31,770 nucleotides of DNA, from assembly GCA_002441135.1 (NCBI GenBank), contig DJVJ01000049.1:1-31770 (forward strand), in the 5' to 3' direction. The stretch's first letter is position 1. The number at the start of each line of letters is the position of its first letter. The stretch is from Caryophanales bacterium UBA6259 (GTDB lineage Bacteria; Bacillota; Bacilli; Tepidibacillales; Tepidibacillaceae). The notes under the pieces are model-generated. The model did not search any database. It saw only the letters and a program-made list of their open reading frames with translations, and was not told where the DNA came from. Positions 30,578-31,770 of this stretch are shown piece after piece. The translations under genes and the position numbers were made by a program.

Positions 30578-31225
30578 GTGAATAAGGCATATAAATACTT
30601 CTTAACTTTATTACTAATCACTGCTTTTTTATTCAGTTTTACTTTGCAGAGCATTGCAAGAGTTAAAGAAGATAATCAACTTAAATCTATAGATGATCCA
30701 AATCACTATTTTACTGAAGATGAATTAATGCAATTAGAGAAGGGGATTAAAGATTTACCAGAATCCTATAAAATCATTTTATTACCCTCTATTAAAGGGT
30801 CTATCGAGGAAACCGCTGAGACCTTTTATAAAATTAGGCAATACTCTCAAGATACAATTTTAATTATCGCTGCAGCAGAACAAAAGGAGATTTTTATTAT
30901 TACTGGAGAAGCTCTTGAGAAAAAGGGATTAAATAAAGAATTTTTTACAAATGAGATTGACCGCTATTTTGTTCCAACAATAAAAAACGATACACTTGCA
31001 AATGCCTTAATCTATTTAATGAAAGGAATCAGCAAGGATATTTCAAAGCAAATTATAGAGACTGAACGAAAAGAGGTACCTAAAATACCTACCCCTCCAA
31101 AAGAAGCATTAGATAAAGAACAATCTGGTATTTTATTAACCCCCTTCGTGATTATAGCTAGTTTACTTTTAATTGTAATAGTAATTTGGTTGTTTACAAA
31201 AAAAACGTTTAAGACTCGAAAGTAG
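30578..31225 (+). CDS. Membrane-anchored TPM-domain protein
   Basis: 215 residues. An N-terminal signal segment (FLTLLLITAFLFSFTLQSIA) leads into an extracytoplasmic TPM (YgcG/TLP18.3) domain at ~35-150 (DDPNHYFTEDELMQLEKGIK, ILIIAAAEQKEIFIITG, FFTNEIDRYFVPTIK). A proline/lysine linker (KEVPKIPTPPKEALDKEQ) and a C-terminal membrane helix (~188-207) follow, then a basic cytoplasmic end. TPM proteins have been linked to photosystem repair in plants and to envelope functions in bacteria; the role here is unknown. The GTG start has AAAGG about 11 bases upstream, which is weak, so the exact start is less sure. It shares a terminator with the convergent HD-GYP gene. Confidence 0.83.
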   Translation: MNKAYKYFLTLLLITAFLFSFTLQSIARVKEDNQLKSIDDPNHYFTEDELMQLEKGIKDLPESYKIILLPSIKGSIEETAETFYKIRQYSQDTILIIAAAEQKEIFIITGEALEKKGLNKEFFTNEIDRYFVPTIKNDTLANALIYLMKGISKDISKQIIETERKEVPKIPTPPKEALDKEQSGILLTPFVIIASLLLIVIVIWLFTKKTFKTRK

Positions 31226-31237
31226 TCTTAAACGTTT
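31203..31237. terminator. Bidirectional terminator between the TPM and HD-GYP genes
   Basis: A 14-bp perfect stem (31203-31216 with 31224-31237) and a seven-base loop. It overlaps the 3' end of the TPM gene. The minus-strand side has the longer T run, so it suits the HD-GYP transcript best. Confidence 0.88.
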
Positions 31238-31250
31238 CTTAACATATTCT

Positions 31251-31770
31251 TTATAATTGAGATTTAATTACAATATCTAAATGTTGTTTGAGATCTATTT
31301 CATATGGAGGATTGACGGGATCTCCGTTTGATTCTTTTAAAATTCGAATAATAGGACGATTGATTGCATCCTGATGTACCTTGGTAACCACACCCATTTG
31401 ATTTGTACTGAGAATGACAGTAGTAGCAACAGGATAAATCGCTATATGCTTTGCAAATTTTTCTAGGATTTTTAAGTCAAACAGTGAATTTCCATTCGCA
31501 AATAGATATTCTATTGCTTCAGATGGCGAATAGCGAGCTCGATGAAGTCGAGGTGAAGTTAGTGCATCATATACATCTGCAATAGCTACAATTCTAGCAT
31601 ATTCATGAATTGCTTCTCCCTTAAGTCCACGAGGGTAGCCTTCTCCATTATAGCGTTCGTGATGCTGTAAGGCGACATGGGCAGAAAGCAACGAGATATC
31701 ATGTTGAGATTTTAAAATTTGGTATCCTTCAATCGCATGATTTCGAAGAATTTTCTTTTCCTCTTCGGTT
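31251..31770 (-). CDS. HD-GYP domain phosphodiesterase (5' end outside window)
   Basis: The frame is open to the right edge, so only the last ~172 residues are visible; the TTG at 31691 is an internal codon. The signature HHERYNGEGYPRGLKG contains the GYP triad, and ARIVAIADVYDALTSPR completes the HD-GYP half. The upstream HD metal residues lie outside the window. The last ~70 residues are a beta-rich tail (VATTVILSTNQMGVVTKVHQ), common in Bacillota HD-GYP proteins. The family degrades cyclic di-GMP or related dinucleotides. It lies convergent to the TPM gene with a shared terminator. Confidence 0.88.
   Translation of the reverse strand, partial: TEEEKKILRNHAIEGYQILKSQHDISLLSAHVALQHHERYNGEGYPRGLKGEAIHEYARIVAIADVYDALTSPRLHRARYSPSEAIEYLFANGNSLFDLKILEKFAKHIAIYPVATTVILSTNQMGVVTKVHQDAINRPIIRILKESNGDPVNPPYEIDLKQHLDIVIKSQL

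Overview
The window looks like a chromosomal segment from a low-G+C, spore-forming member of the Bacillota, most likely class Bacilli. The reasons are the AT-rich composition, strong AGGAGG-type ribosome sites with frequent GTG/TTG starts, a SleB-type cortex hydrolase, a consensus CcpA cre site, and homologues of Bacillus genes (yitK/yajQ, ypsC/rlmL, yfhF, hisC-tyrA). A Tat-exported molybdoenzyme operon preceded by two perfect Fnr-type boxes suggests anaerobic respiration. The exact genus cannot be fixed from the sequence alone. No rRNA, tRNA, CRISPR array, insertion sequence or prophage was seen.

Layout. 1-1091: end of a GAF-GAF-GGDEF protein. 1193-2856: metallo-beta-lactamase-fold hydrolase and PAP2 phosphatase. 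2979-4160: methionine gamma-lyase-like PLP enzyme behind a promoter overlapped by a cre site. 4341-5294: aldo/keto reductase. 5482-7676: hisC-tyrA, ended by a terminator shared with a small convergent gene (7719-7919, minus). 8104-10151: panE-like reductase and M29 aminopeptidase. 10292-11492: two unrecognised proteins, the first with internal acidic repeats. 11585-13147: membrane-anchored M1 metallopeptidase, convergent with a LysR regulator (13136-14044, minus). 14395-18026: three-subunit PhsABC/PsrAB-like molybdoenzyme. 18111-19205: duplicated P-loop protein with a leader that could mask its ribosome site. 19329-24183: same-strand run of an exported protein with an L,D-transpeptidase-like motif, two membrane proteins, a TIGR01777 epimerase, YajQ and an RlmL-like methyltransferase. 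24449-29255: small membrane protein, DUF4212 small subunit, sodium:solute symporter, cNMP/CBS/DUF294 protein and DEDDh exonuclease, probably one operon. 29432-31225: SleB-like hydrolase and a TPM-domain protein. 31251-31770 (minus): C-terminal part of an HD-GYP protein.

Functional picture. The most informative parts are (i) the anaerobically controlled, exported molybdoenzyme, whose substrate is not evident; (ii) the symporter cluster, where a two-subunit transporter with an EF-hand-like loop is translationally overlapped by a putative nucleotidyltransferase with cNMP and CBS sensor domains; (iii) several regulatory sites readable in the DNA: cre, Fnr boxes, an RNA leader, and a terminator buried in lysR. 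Many starts were moved from the longest ORF to the codon with the best ribosome site. Confidence is high for the enzyme families and low for exact substrates.
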